64,000 nucleotides of DNA, from positions 186,001-250,000 of the forward strand of contig JAGOPY010000002.1 in assembly GCA_017991835.1 (NCBI GenBank), given 5' to 3'. Below the pieces are notes generated by a model that saw only the letters and a program-made list of their open reading frames with translations, did no database searches and was not told where the DNA came from. The stretch comes from Bacteroidales bacterium (GTDB lineage Bacteria > Bacteroidota > Bacteroidia > Bacteroidales > JAGOPY01). The position numbers and the translations under genes were made by a program. Shown piece by piece: positions 25,420-34,252 of the stretch (position 1 is its first letter; every line of letters starts with the position of its first letter).

Positions 25420-27531
25420 ATGAAGAAATCGTTTTTATTACTGATATTCGCCATTTTGGCTTTAATCACCACTTCGACTGCCCAGATCCTCCAACCGGTC
25501 AAATGGTCATTTGAAGCAAAACAGGTCAATAGCGAGGAATTTGATCTCCTCCTGAAAGCTACCATGGACAAAGGATGGCATATTTATGGAACCGATATCC
25601 CCGAAGACGGGCCCATACCGACCTCTTTCAAATTTACACCATCGGACGACTATGAACTTTCAGGAAGTTTGAAAACCCCGAAACCTATTGAGAAATATGA
25701 CAATGCGTTTGAGATGGATCTTCGCTATTTCGACGACAATGCAGTTTTTACTCAGCGGGTTAAGATGAAATCGGGAACGGCTTTTACGATAAAAGGTGAA
25801 TTGGAGTATATGGCCTGCGACGACAGCCGTTGCCTGCCCCCCGAATATGTAGAGTTTTTCTTTGATTTGCCTGGCGCGAAGATTAAGGATGTGCAAAAGT
25901 CAGTGGAAAATACCGAAGCCGAACCTGTCGTGGTTAAAAAGGAAGATTCCAAAAGCGGGCCGGTTACTGAAACTTCAGAAAAGGAAGTTGTTCAGGAGTC
26001 CGTTAAACAAGGCGGAACGGCAACCAAGGAAGATAAATCCGCAGCGCCGGATGAAAGCAAGCAGGACGGTTCTTTGTGGTCCTTCTTTTTCCTGGCTTTG
26101 GGTATCGGGTTTGTGGGATTGCTGACACCGTGCGTCTACCCGATGATCCCGATGACGGTTACATTCTTCATGAACGCCAGCCAGAATAAACTGAAAGCCA
26201 AATCGCAGGCTGTCTTCTTCGGGCTGTCTATCATCTTCATTTATACCGTGATCGGTATTCTCGTCTCCGTTATTTTTGGCGCCGATACAATTAAACAGGT
26301 CAGCGAACACTGGATCACCAATATCATTTTCTTCCTGCTGTTCGCCATCTTCGCCGCCTCTTTCTTTGGCATGTTCGAACTGGTGCTGCCGGCATGGCTG
26401 ACCAGCAAATCCGACCGGCAGGCCGATAAAGGCGGTTATATCGGCGCTTTCTTCATGGCGCTGACCCTGGTGCTCGTCTCGTTTTCATGCACAGCGCCGT
26501 TTGTAGGCGGTATCCTGGTAGAGGCCGCCACCGGCCAGGTGCTTAAGCCTACCGTTGGCATGTTCGGTTTTTCACTCGCGTTCGGGATCGTCTTTACCTT
26601 ACTCGCTCTTTTTCCGGCATTTCTCAATAAAATGCCAAAATCGGGAGGCTGGCTTAACTCCGTTAAGGTGGTCCTGGCATTCCTGATCCTGTTCATCGGC
26701 ATGAAATACCTGAATGTCCCTAACCAGGCCTTAGGCTGGGGAATTACGCGCGAAGTGTTCATCGCAGTCTGGATCGTTCTGTTCACCCTGATGGGATTTT
26801 ACCTTCTGGGAAAGATCAGGTTCTCCCACGACAGCCCTGTTGATCATGTAGCCGTTCCCCGCCTCGTACTGGTCATTGCGTCGTTTGCATTTGCCGTTTA
26901 CCTGGTACCCGGTTTGTTCGGTGCCCCGCTGAAAGCCGTTTCAGGTTATCTGCCATCGGAATCGGCATGGGACCTGGATGACATCATCCGCGAAAGCACC
27001 GAAAATATCAGTGTTATCGGTTCAAATGATGATAATAAAGCCGCAAACCTTTGCGACGAACCAAAATATGCCGACCTGTTTGAACTGCCTCACGGCCTGG
27101 CCGGCTATTTCGATTACGATCAGGGAATTGCCTGTGCCAAAAAGCTGAATAAACCGGTTTTCCTGGATATCAAGGGACATGCCTGCACCAATTGCAAGGT
27201 GATGGAAAAGAATGTCTGGTCTGATCCCGAGGTTCTTAAAAGGCTGAAGGATGATTTTGTTATTATTGCCCTTTATGTTGATGACAACTTTGAATTACCC
27301 GAAGATGAATGGATTACATCGACATTCGACGGCAAGGTGAAAAAGACCATCGGCCGGAAAAATACCGACTTCCAGATTACCCGTTTTGGCGTCAACGCCC
27401 AGCCTTATTATGTTATCCTCGACACAGAAGGCAATTCACTGACAGAAGGAGTCGGTTTTGTTCCCGATGCGGCTGATTATATCTCATTCCTCGATCAGGG
27501 TATAGCACAGTTCAATACTATAAAAGACTAA
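25420..27531 (+). CDS. dsbD: DsbD-type transmembrane thiol:disulfide interchange protein
   Basis: The protein carries electrons from cytoplasmic thioredoxin across the inner membrane to the periplasm. The 703 residues comprise a signal peptide (to about residue 21), a periplasmic N-terminal domain with Cys133 and Cys138, an acidic/Lys linker (about 155-220), and a CcdA-like core of about eight helices with Cys238 (TPCVYPMIP) and Cys357 (SFSCTAPF). A C-terminal thioredoxin fold carries CTNC at 589-592. All expected cysteine pairs are present. Likely clients include periplasmic thioredoxin-like proteins; the Omp28-like proteins at 56-59 kb also carry CxxC. The symbol is used for domain architecture. 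Confidence 0.92.
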   Translation: MKKSFLLLIFAILALITTSTAQILQPVKWSFEAKQVNSEEFDLLLKATMDKGWHIYGTDIPEDGPIPTSFKFTPSDDYELSGSLKTPKPIEKYDNAFEMDLRYFDDNAVFTQRVKMKSGTAFTIKGELEYMACDDSRCLPPEYVEFFFDLPGAKIKDVQKSVENTEAEPVVVKKEDSKSGPVTETSEKEVVQESVKQGGTATKEDKSAAPDESKQDGSLWSFFFLALGIGFVGLLTPCVYPMIPMTVTFFMNASQNKLKAKSQAVFFGLSIIFIYTVIGILVSVIFGADTIKQVSEHWITNIIFFLLFAIFAASFFGMFELVLPAWLTSKSDRQADKGGYIGAFFMALTLVLVSFSCTAPFVGGILVEAATGQVLKPTVGMFGFSLAFGIVFTLLALFPAFLNKMPKSGGWLNSVKVVLAFLILFIGMKYLNVPNQALGWGITREVFIAVWIVLFTLMGFYLLGKIRFSHDSPVDHVAVPRLVLVIASFAFAVYLVPGLFGAPLKAVSGYLPSESAWDLDDIIRESTENISVIGSNDDNKAANLCDEPKYADLFELPHGLAGYFDYDQGIACAKKLNKPVFLDIKGHACTNCKVMEKNVWSDPEVLKRLKDDFVIIALYVDDNFELPEDEWITSTFDGKVKKTIGRKNTDFQITRFGVNAQPYYVILDTEGNSLTEGVGFVPDAADYISFLDQGIAQFNTIKD

Positions 27532-27536
27532 TATAA

Positions 27537-27556
27537 CCGACGGGTTTACCCGTCGG
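27537..27556. terminator. GC-rich hairpin between convergent dsbD and peptidase genes
   Basis: Perfect eight-base arms CCGACGGG and CCCGTCGG flank a TTTA loop. No long T run follows on either strand, so it may slow polymerase or be a weak terminator for both genes. Confidence 0.55.
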
Positions 27557-27569
27557 ACTGCTTTCCTGG

Positions 27570-28940
27570 TTATTTGAATTCCTCAGCAAAGTATCCGTAA
27601 AAATAGACGATCGTTTCGATTCCGTTAAAGAATTGCTGTAATGGGAAATTCTCATTGGGAGAGTGGATGGCGTCGGCCTCCAGTCCGAATCCCATCAGGA
27701 TCGATTTGATTCCCAGCTTTTCTTCGAAAGTTGCAATGATCGGAATGCTTCCGCCGCTGCGAACCGGCACGGGAAGTTTGCCGTAAGTTTTCATGTAAGC
27801 TTTTTCAGCAGCTTTGTATGCCGGCATTTCGGTCGGCGACACATATCCCTGGCCGCCATGAAGCGCCGTTACTTTTACTTTCACATAAGGCGGGGCAATG
27901 GCCTTAAAGTGCTCTTCAAACAGCCTGCTGATCCTATGATGGTCCTGGTTAGGAACGAGCCTCATAGAAATTTTCGCGTAGGCTTTAGAAGGGATAACCG
28001 TTTTTGCACCCTCGCCGGTGTAACCGCCCCAGATCCCGTTAATGTCGAGAGTTGGCCGGATACCGGTTCGTTCCGGGGTGGTAAAACCTGCTTCGCCGCA
28101 AACTTCATCGATATCGAGGGCTTTTTTGTAGTTTTCCAGGTTGAAAGGGGCCCTGGCCATCTTTTGCCGCTCTTCCATACTGATCTCCATCACATCATCG
28201 TAGAATCCCGGGATGGTGATCCTCTGGTTTTTATCTTTCAGAGAGGCTATCATATCCACAAGAATATTGGCCGGGTTGGCTACTGCGCCTCCGAACAGGC
28301 CTGAGTGAAGGTCTTTATTCGGCCCTGTGACTTCCACCTCCATGTAGCTCAAACCCCGCAGTCCGCTCGTAATGGAAGGAATGTCGGGAGCAATCATGCT
28401 GGTGTCGGAAACCAGGATCACATCCGCCTTCAGCATCTCTTTGTAATCGTCGCAAAACTTGCCCAGATTGATCGATCCGATCTCTTCCTCTCCTTCGATC
28501 ATAAATTTGACATTGCAGGGCAATGTCCCCGATTTTACAAGGTATTCGAAGGCTTTAGCCTGCATGAACGACTGCCCTTTGTCATCATCAGCGCCGCGTG
28601 CGTAGATTTTTCCATCCCGGATTTCAGGCTCAAACGGTGGAGAGTTCCACAACTCTACCGGATCCACCGGCATTACGTCGTAATGGGCATACACCAGCAC
28701 GGTGGGTTTACCCGGATCGATGATCAGTTCGCCATAAACAACCGGGTTGCCTTCTGTGGGTATTATTTCCGCTTTCGCGATGCCTGCTTTGAGCAACGTC
28801 TTTTTCCAGTATTCCGCGGCACTGTTCATATCGCCTTTCCTGGCCGCTTCACTGCTGATAGAGGGGATTCGGATCAATCCGAATAACTCCTCGAGAAACC
28901 TTTCCTTATTTTCCCGGATATAGTCTTTAATATCTTTCAT
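27570..28940 (-). CDS. M20-family dipeptidase/metallopeptidase
   Basis: The 456-residue cytoplasmic protein matches the M20 zinc peptidase pattern. A first metal ligand lies in VYAHYDVMPVD, a bridging Asp in ARGADDDKGQ, and the Glu pair in IEGEEEIGS supplies the general base. A long lid/dimerisation domain begins around residue 190. This subgroup includes bacterial carnosinase-like dipeptidases and the exact substrate is not determinable. An ATG 63 bases upstream gives an unrelated leader that overlaps the promoter-like box, so MKDIKDYIRENKE at 28940 was chosen. No signal peptide is seen. Confidence 0.9.
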   Translation of the reverse strand: MKDIKDYIRENKERFLEELFGLIRIPSISSEAARKGDMNSAAEYWKKTLLKAGIAKAEIIPTEGNPVVYGELIIDPGKPTVLVYAHYDVMPVDPVELWNSPPFEPEIRDGKIYARGADDDKGQSFMQAKAFEYLVKSGTLPCNVKFMIEGEEEIGSINLGKFCDDYKEMLKADVILVSDTSMIAPDIPSITSGLRGLSYMEVEVTGPNKDLHSGLFGGAVANPANILVDMIASLKDKNQRITIPGFYDDVMEISMEERQKMARAPFNLENYKKALDIDEVCGEAGFTTPERTGIRPTLDINGIWGGYTGEGAKTVIPSKAYAKISMRLVPNQDHHRISRLFEEHFKAIAPPYVKVKVTALHGGQGYVSPTEMPAYKAAEKAYMKTYGKLPVPVRSGGSIPIIATFEEKLGIKSILMGFGLEADAIHSPNENFPLQQFFNGIETIVYFYGYFAEEFK

Positions 28941-28989
28941 AATAATTATTTTTTCTTTTTTTAATGATTTTTGAATAACTGCTTTGATG

Positions 28990-28997
28990 CAAATATA
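28990..28997 (-). promoter_or_regulatory. Possible -7 box for the M20 peptidase (TATATTTG)
   Basis: The minus-strand octamer matches TAnnTTTG, 49 bases before the chosen start. No -33 match is seen at the right distance. Confidence 0.35.
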
Positions 28998-29078
28998 TTG
29001 CAAATTAGCGAGATGCCCTTCGTAAAGTCCCGGTAATTCAGCTAATTTTCATTGATATATTTTTGATTTATTTTTATT

Positions 29079-29086
29079 TATATTTG
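29079..29086 (+). promoter_or_regulatory. Possible -7 box for the 957-residue secreted protein (TATATTTG)
   Basis: The octamer matches TAnnTTTG, 61 bases before the ATG. The region upstream is AT-rich without a clear -33. Confidence 0.35.
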
Positions 29087-29147
29087 CATTCTATGGGCGG
29101 GATGTTTCATTACTATTCATTAAATCAATTATTTATATCTTAATAAC

Positions 29148-32021
29148 ATGACCAATCTTTACACCTACTTGTCCAGACTATTTGTATTTGCATGGCTACC
29201 GGTAACTTTTTTACTTACTTTAAGCGCAAATGCACAAGTATTGCAGGTTTCCAGCAGTATTACTCCAGAGCAGATGGTACAGGAGATATTGATCGGGGGA
29301 GGTGTCGAAACTTTCAACATTGAATATACCGGTAACAATATTTCCCGGGGAAAATTCTGGGGTGGTCCCGGAAATATCGGCATCGAGGAAGGGATAATCC
29401 TTACTTCAGGAGCCGTAACGGTTGCACCAGGCCCGAACAATAGCGGAAGTGCCGGGTCAAATTCAAACCAGGGCAGTGATGCCGATCTGGTCCAGCTTTC
29501 GGGCACTTCCATCAATGATGCCTGTGTCCTGGAATTCGATTTTATCCCTCAATCAACAGTCGTTACTTTTAAGTATTGTTTTGGATCGGAAGAGTACCAC
29601 GAATATGTGGACCAGTATAACGATGCTTTCGGATTTTTTATCAGCGGACCGGGGATTACGGGTCCCTATTCCAATAACAGCAAAAATATTGCTTTAATCC
29701 CGCTTACTAATATTCCTGTGACAATCAACACTGTTAATTGCGGCAACCCTTACAATTGCCAGGAAGAGTGCGATAATTGCCAGTATTTCGTCAATAACAC
29801 CCAGAATTTTGTCCAGTACGACGCCTTCACTAAACCCCTGGTTGCCTGGGCGAATGTCATTCCCTGTGAAACATACCATATCAAGCTGGCCATCGGCGAT
29901 GGTATCGATCACGCATATGATTCGGGGGTTTTCCTCGAAAAGAATAGCTTTTCGAGCGTAGGCATTGCCTCCCAGGAAGAATATACGGAGCCTGAATTTG
30001 AGTTCGCCATTGAAGGCTGCAATAATGTGACGATCGACTTTCAAATGTCGATACAACCGGATGCCGATTTATATTTGCCGCTGATGATCTCCGGGTCGGC
30101 AATTAACGGGGTCGACTACGAGGAAATTTCAGATTCTTTATTTTTCCCCCAGGGCTACAGCCAGACGTCCATCGATATTATAACTATTGCCGATGGTATC
30201 ACCGAATGGAATGAAAATATCCGTCTTGTCTTTAATTCTTCACTTTGCGGCATCGATTATGATACGATCAATATCGGGCATCAGGATTATAAACTGAATC
30301 TGAATATGACACCCGACACGACGATAAACTGTGCCACAGATGCCTATATCGGTGTCAACAGCATTATAGGATTCGGGCCCTACGACTTTGTCTGGAGCAC
30401 GGGCGATACTACACCGTTTATCACGGTGAGCCCTTTGATTACGACAACATATTATGTAACCTGCCTGGCGCTTTGTGATTCGTTAACCGTCGATAGCGTG
30501 ACGGTTTTTGTCGACGGTCCCGAAAGCCATGCGGGCCAGGATCAGAGTATTCCGTACGGAACCACTACAACCCTGCAAGGATCGGCCAGCCAGGGCTCCG
30601 GTGAATATACCTATAGCTGGGAACCGGCAGCTTTGCTTGTTGATCCTGCCAGCCCGACGCCCACTACCTTACAGATGGAGCAGACAACGCAGTTCACACT
30701 GACCGTAACCGATCTTGCCGGTAATTGCCAGGATCTGGATGCCATGATGCTATATGTGACCGGTGGCCCGTTGAACGTAGGCCCCATGGCTTCACCGGCC
30801 GAAATTTGTGTGGGCGAATATTCGCAACTGGCGGCCAATGCCGGCGGAGGCTCCGAGAACTATACATATACATGGACTTCCAATCCCCCGGGATTCAGCT
30901 CAGATATTCCTGACCCTGTCGTTCAACCCAGTATCAACACAACTTACCATGTGACGGTCAACGACGGATACAATTCTGTTCAGGGCCAGGTACTCGTACA
31001 TGTGAACGCACTTCCGATCCCCGAGGCCGGAGAAAACGACACGATCTGGTATGGTACTATCGGCAAACTTTACGGATCAGCCATTCCGGGCGGAAGCACT
31101 TATTCTTATTCCTGGGAGCCTGCCGATTCGCTGATCAACCCGACCGCACAGAACCCGACTACTTATAAGCTTCATTCTACCAACCAGTTCTGGCTGACGG
31201 TTACCGATCTGAATACAGGCTGCGTGTCGGCAGATCCCGATCCGGTGAGCGTTGTTGTTAACGGCGGGCCGCTGGCAGTAACTATTTCGACTCCCGATAA
31301 CCTCATTTGCCTCGGCGATTCTACCCAGTTATTTGCCATCCCGTCGGGCGGAAACCAGGTGTACCATTACAACTGGAGTTCCATTCCTCCCGGCATGGAT
31401 GATACTACTTCATCCGTTATAGTTTCTCCTTCCGTTAATACGACTTACAAAGTTGAAATCTTCGACGAATTTAATTATACCCATACGGAGATGTTAGTAG
31501 CCGTAGCGCCGGCTCCCATAGTAACCCTGGGAGCAGACCGGATTGTATGCCCGCTTGATTCATTGGTCTTATCCTCCAATGCCATTGGTAATTTTTACTG
31601 GTCTAATGGATCCACAGATCAATCCATTATTATAGGCAGTACCGGGATCGGTTTTGATATCCGGACGGTCTGGCTGAATGTCGAAAATGAAAATGGTTGT
31701 ATTGGAACCGATACCATCCAGATTGTTTTTGATTTTACCCAGTGCTCCGGTGTTGATGAACTTGAAAATACCCCTTACCTGTACCTTTATCCCAACCCGA
31801 CTTCAGGAATTGTTTATTATGAGTGTGGCGGGCTGGGAGAACATATCGGAATTGAAGTTTCCGACCTGCAGGGAAACCGGATTTACAACGGGAATATTGT
31901 CGCTTTACCCGGAAAAGTTCACAAAGGTTCCCTATCTTTGGAGGGATTTTCAAAAGGAATTTATTTATTTAAGCTGATCTCCGACAACGATGTCATGGTC
32001 AGAAAAGTTTTATTGCAGTAG
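29148..32021 (+). CDS. Secreted T9SS protein: choice-of-anchor L domain, Calx-beta-like and Ig/PKD-like modules
   Basis: The 957-residue product has a signal peptide (cleavage after about NAQ, residue 30). A choice-of-anchor L domain follows (about 45-270; FKYCFGSEEYHEYVDQ and AFGFFISGPGI), with a cysteine-rich NCGNPYNCQEECDNC stretch. Next come a Calx-beta-like domain (about 275-380) and a series of Ig/PKD-like modules (about 400-870). The end is a type A T9SS sorting domain of about 80 residues beginning LYPNPTSGIVYY and ending MVRKVLLQ. The Ig/PKD part contains two similar module pairs. It is probably a surface or extracellular adhesin; the ligand is unknown. A 12-base gap separates it from gap. 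Confidence 0.88.
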   Translation: MTNLYTYLSRLFVFAWLPVTFLLTLSANAQVLQVSSSITPEQMVQEILIGGGVETFNIEYTGNNISRGKFWGGPGNIGIEEGIILTSGAVTVAPGPNNSGSAGSNSNQGSDADLVQLSGTSINDACVLEFDFIPQSTVVTFKYCFGSEEYHEYVDQYNDAFGFFISGPGITGPYSNNSKNIALIPLTNIPVTINTVNCGNPYNCQEECDNCQYFVNNTQNFVQYDAFTKPLVAWANVIPCETYHIKLAIGDGIDHAYDSGVFLEKNSFSSVGIASQEEYTEPEFEFAIEGCNNVTIDFQMSIQPDADLYLPLMISGSAINGVDYEEISDSLFFPQGYSQTSIDIITIADGITEWNENIRLVFNSSLCGIDYDTINIGHQDYKLNLNMTPDTTINCATDAYIGVNSIIGFGPYDFVWSTGDTTPFITVSPLITTTYYVTCLALCDSLTVDSVTVFVDGPESHAGQDQSIPYGTTTTLQGSASQGSGEYTYSWEPAALLVDPASPTPTTLQMEQTTQFTLTVTDLAGNCQDLDAMMLYVTGGPLNVGPMASPAEICVGEYSQLAANAGGGSENYTYTWTSNPPGFSSDIPDPVVQPSINTTYHVTVNDGYNSVQGQVLVHVNALPIPEAGENDTIWYGTIGKLYGSAIPGGSTYSYSWEPADSLINPTAQNPTTYKLHSTNQFWLTVTDLNTGCVSADPDPVSVVVNGGPLAVTISTPDNLICLGDSTQLFAIPSGGNQVYHYNWSSIPPGMDDTTSSVIVSPSVNTTYKVEIFDEFNYTHTEMLVAVAPAPIVTLGADRIVCPLDSLVLSSNAIGNFYWSNGSTDQSIIIGSTGIGFDIRTVWLNVENENGCIGTDTIQIVFDFTQCSGVDELENTPYLYLYPNPTSGIVYYECGGLGEHIGIEVSDLQGNRIYNGNIVALPGKVHKGSLSLEGFSKGIYLFKLISDNDVMVRKVLLQ

Positions 32022-32032
32022 GTAATATTTTC

Positions 32033-33046
32033 ATGACAAAAATTAAGGTTGCGATTAATGGGTTTGGGCGAATTGGAAGGATTACCTTCAGGAAATTAAT
32101 CGAGAATAACCGGATGGAAGTGGTGGCGGTCAATGACCTTGCTGATTCTGCCACCCTGGCCCATCTCCTCAGGTATGATTCGGTCCACGGACGGTTCCCC
32201 GGTACCGTAATTAACAATGGAGACCATTTCCTGGTAAATGGTTCCAGGATACTTGTCTATAATGTTAAGAATCCAGGCGATCTGCCATGGAATCAATTGG
32301 GTATCGACGTGGTCATTGAGTCTACTGGCCGGTTTGTCTCCCGGCAGGATGCCATACGGCATGTGACCGAAGCGGGTGCACGAAAGGTTATCATATCCGC
32401 TCCGACGAAAACAGAAAGCGATGATGTTACCTACGTTGTGTTGGGTGTAAATGAGGAGATTATCGACCGGAACGAAGTCATTATTTCCAATGCATCCTGC
32501 ACTACAAACAATGTTGCACCGCTAATCATGATTCTCGACAGGTATTGGGGGATAGAACGGGCATTTATCACCACGGTGCATTCCTATACCAGAGACCAGA
32601 ACCTGATCGATGCGCCACACAAAGATCTTCGCCGGGCCAGGGCCGCCGCAACTTCAATTGTCCCTACAACCACCGGCGCTGCCAAAGCCGCTACCCGCAT
32701 CTTCCCCCACCTTAAATCCAACCTGGGCGGAGCCGGCATTCGAGTGCCTGTCGCAGACGGCTCCCTGACCGACCTGACCTGCACCTTGCGTCATCCAACC
32801 ACACGGGAGGAGATCAATTTGAAATTCCAGGAGGCGTCGCAAACTTACCTGGCCGGGATACTGGAATACACCGAAGATCCGATCGTTTCAGTTGATATTA
32901 TCGGAAATACACATTCTGCCGTTTTTGATGCCGGCCTTACGGCTGTACTTGGAGAAAAAAATAAGCTTGTCAAAGTTGTGGCCTGGTACGATAACGAAAT
33001 GGGATACGCCGCCAGGCTGGTAGAACTGGTTGAAAAATTTGCCTGA
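32033..33046 (+). CDS. gap: Type I glyceraldehyde-3-phosphate dehydrogenase
   Basis: This glycolytic enzyme oxidises glyceraldehyde 3-phosphate to 1,3-bisphosphoglycerate. The 337-residue protein has NGFGRIGRI at the start and VNDLAD, where the Asp favours NAD over NADP. Catalytic Cys156 lies in SNASCTTN, and the late motif reads WYDNEMGYAARLVELVE. Everything is typical. folK begins eight bases after its stop, and a secreted-protein gene precedes it by 12 bases, so transcription may be shared although the functions are unrelated. Confidence 0.97.
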   Translation: MTKIKVAINGFGRIGRITFRKLIENNRMEVVAVNDLADSATLAHLLRYDSVHGRFPGTVINNGDHFLVNGSRILVYNVKNPGDLPWNQLGIDVVIESTGRFVSRQDAIRHVTEAGARKVIISAPTKTESDDVTYVVLGVNEEIIDRNEVIISNASCTTNNVAPLIMILDRYWGIERAFITTVHSYTRDQNLIDAPHKDLRRARAAATSIVPTTTGAAKAATRIFPHLKSNLGGAGIRVPVADGSLTDLTCTLRHPTTREEINLKFQEASQTYLAGILEYTEDPIVSVDIIGNTHSAVFDAGLTAVLGEKNKLVKVVAWYDNEMGYAARLVELVEKFA

Positions 33047-33053
33047 CCTGCCT

Positions 33054-33548
33054 ATGAATACGGTGTATCTGCTTTTAGGAGGAAATATGGATGACCGGGC
33101 CGCCTGGCTGGAAAAGGCGAAGGATGAAATTTATCTGTCGATCGGAAAAATTGTAGCCCAATCGTCACTCTATGAGTCTGAACCCTGGGGTTTTCAGGCT
33201 GAGAAATGTTTTCTCAACCAGGTCGTTAAAACGGAAACGGACATGGAGCCGGATGAGATACTTAACGAAATCTTATCTATCGAGAATAAGCTGGGTAGAA
33301 TCCGGAATAATGCCGAAACGTATCAATCGAGGACTATTGATATTGATATCCTTTTTTATAATGACCAGATTGTTACCGAGAAGAATCTGGTTATTCCACA
33401 CCCAAAGATAGAGGAGAGGATGTTCACCCTTGTACCCCTGGCCGAACTTGATCAATCCTTTGTTCACCCCGCAAGCCGGAAGACAATCTCACAACTGATC
33501 AGGGAGTGCCATGATCCGGGATCTGTTTATCTTTATAATCCCGCTTAA
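33054..33548 (+). CDS. folK: 2-amino-4-hydroxy-6-hydroxymethyldihydropteridine diphosphokinase
   Basis: HPPK transfers pyrophosphate from ATP to 6-hydroxymethyl-dihydropterin in folate synthesis. The 164-residue product has the start YLLLGGNMDDR, the SSLYESEPWGF loop, and the metal-binding DIDILFY motif followed by IPHPKIEERMFTLVPL. The ATG at 33054 was chosen because the longer frame overlaps gap. The deoxynucleoside kinase gene starts four bases after its stop; the folK plus deoxynucleoside kinase pairing is familiar in Bacteroidota. Confidence 0.95.
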   Translation: MNTVYLLLGGNMDDRAAWLEKAKDEIYLSIGKIVAQSSLYESEPWGFQAEKCFLNQVVKTETDMEPDEILNEILSIENKLGRIRNNAETYQSRTIDIDILFYNDQIVTEKNLVIPHPKIEERMFTLVPLAELDQSFVHPASRKTISQLIRECHDPGSVYLYNPA

Positions 33549-33552
33549 TGCT

Positions 33553-34200
33553 ATGAACCAGTCATTGCTGAAATATAACTTCATCGCCATCGAAGGCAAT
33601 ATAGGAGCCGGTAAAACAACATTAGCCACCCGGTTATCGGATGATTTTAATACCCGTTTAATACTTGAAAGGTTCGAAAACAACTCTTTTCTTCCAAAAT
33701 TTTACGAACAACCGGAAGCATTTGCCTTTCCACTGGAGATGTCTTTCCTCGCCGACCGTTATCAGCAATTGAAGGATAAGCTTGCCATGCCGGAACTCTT
33801 CTCCTCCCAGACCATTTCTGATTATTTTATCGATAAATCATTGATCTTTGCCAGGAATAACCTGGGACCAGATGAGTTCAACCTGTATGCCCGCCTTTTT
33901 CAGATCATCAGCGCTTTTCTTCCCAGGCCAGATTTACTGGTATACTTGTACCTGGATATTGATGGTCTCCTGAAAAATATCAAAAAGCGGGGGAGGGATT
34001 ATGAACAAAACATTCAGCCCGGGTACCTCGAGCAGATCCAGATGGGTTATTTAAACCATTTCCGTGTCCTTACCGGGATGAGAATACTGATCATCGATAC
34101 CGGAAGGGTAGACTTCATGGAGAATGAATCCGATTACAGGTCCTTCCTGGAAATCATCAATATGGACTACGAGCCGGGAATACACCGGATCCTGCTATAA
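33553..34200 (+). CDS. Deoxynucleoside kinase (first copy)
   Basis: The 215-residue protein has the P-loop IEGNIGAGKTTLA near residue 12, an early LILERFENNSFLPKFY segment equivalent to the Glu base region, and DYFIDKSLIFARNNL followed by the arginine-rich lid IKKRGRDYEQ. This is the salvage kinase fold that phosphorylates deoxynucleosides such as deoxyadenosine or deoxyguanosine; specificity cannot be assigned. A longer frame starting at 33511 overlaps folK and was rejected. A second member of the family lies at 46.8-47.5 kb and has the same motif order. Confidence 0.88.
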   Translation: MNQSLLKYNFIAIEGNIGAGKTTLATRLSDDFNTRLILERFENNSFLPKFYEQPEAFAFPLEMSFLADRYQQLKDKLAMPELFSSQTISDYFIDKSLIFARNNLGPDEFNLYARLFQIISAFLPRPDLLVYLYLDIDGLLKNIKKRGRDYEQNIQPGYLEQIQMGYLNHFRVLTGMRILIIDTGRVDFMENESDYRSFLEIINMDYEPGIHRILL

Positions 34201-34232
34201 AAAAAAGAGGCTGCCATTAAAATGACAGCCTC
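34199..34232 (-). terminator. Intrinsic terminator of the OmpA/TPR gene
   Basis: Arms GAGGCTG-C-CATT and AATG-A-CAGCCTC (34207-34232) form a stem with one mismatch. On the minus strand an eight-base T run follows, 20 bases after the OmpA/TPR stop. It may also slow the convergent kinase transcript. Confidence 0.8.
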
Positions 34233-34252
34233 CTTGGTTTAGTACCATCGCC

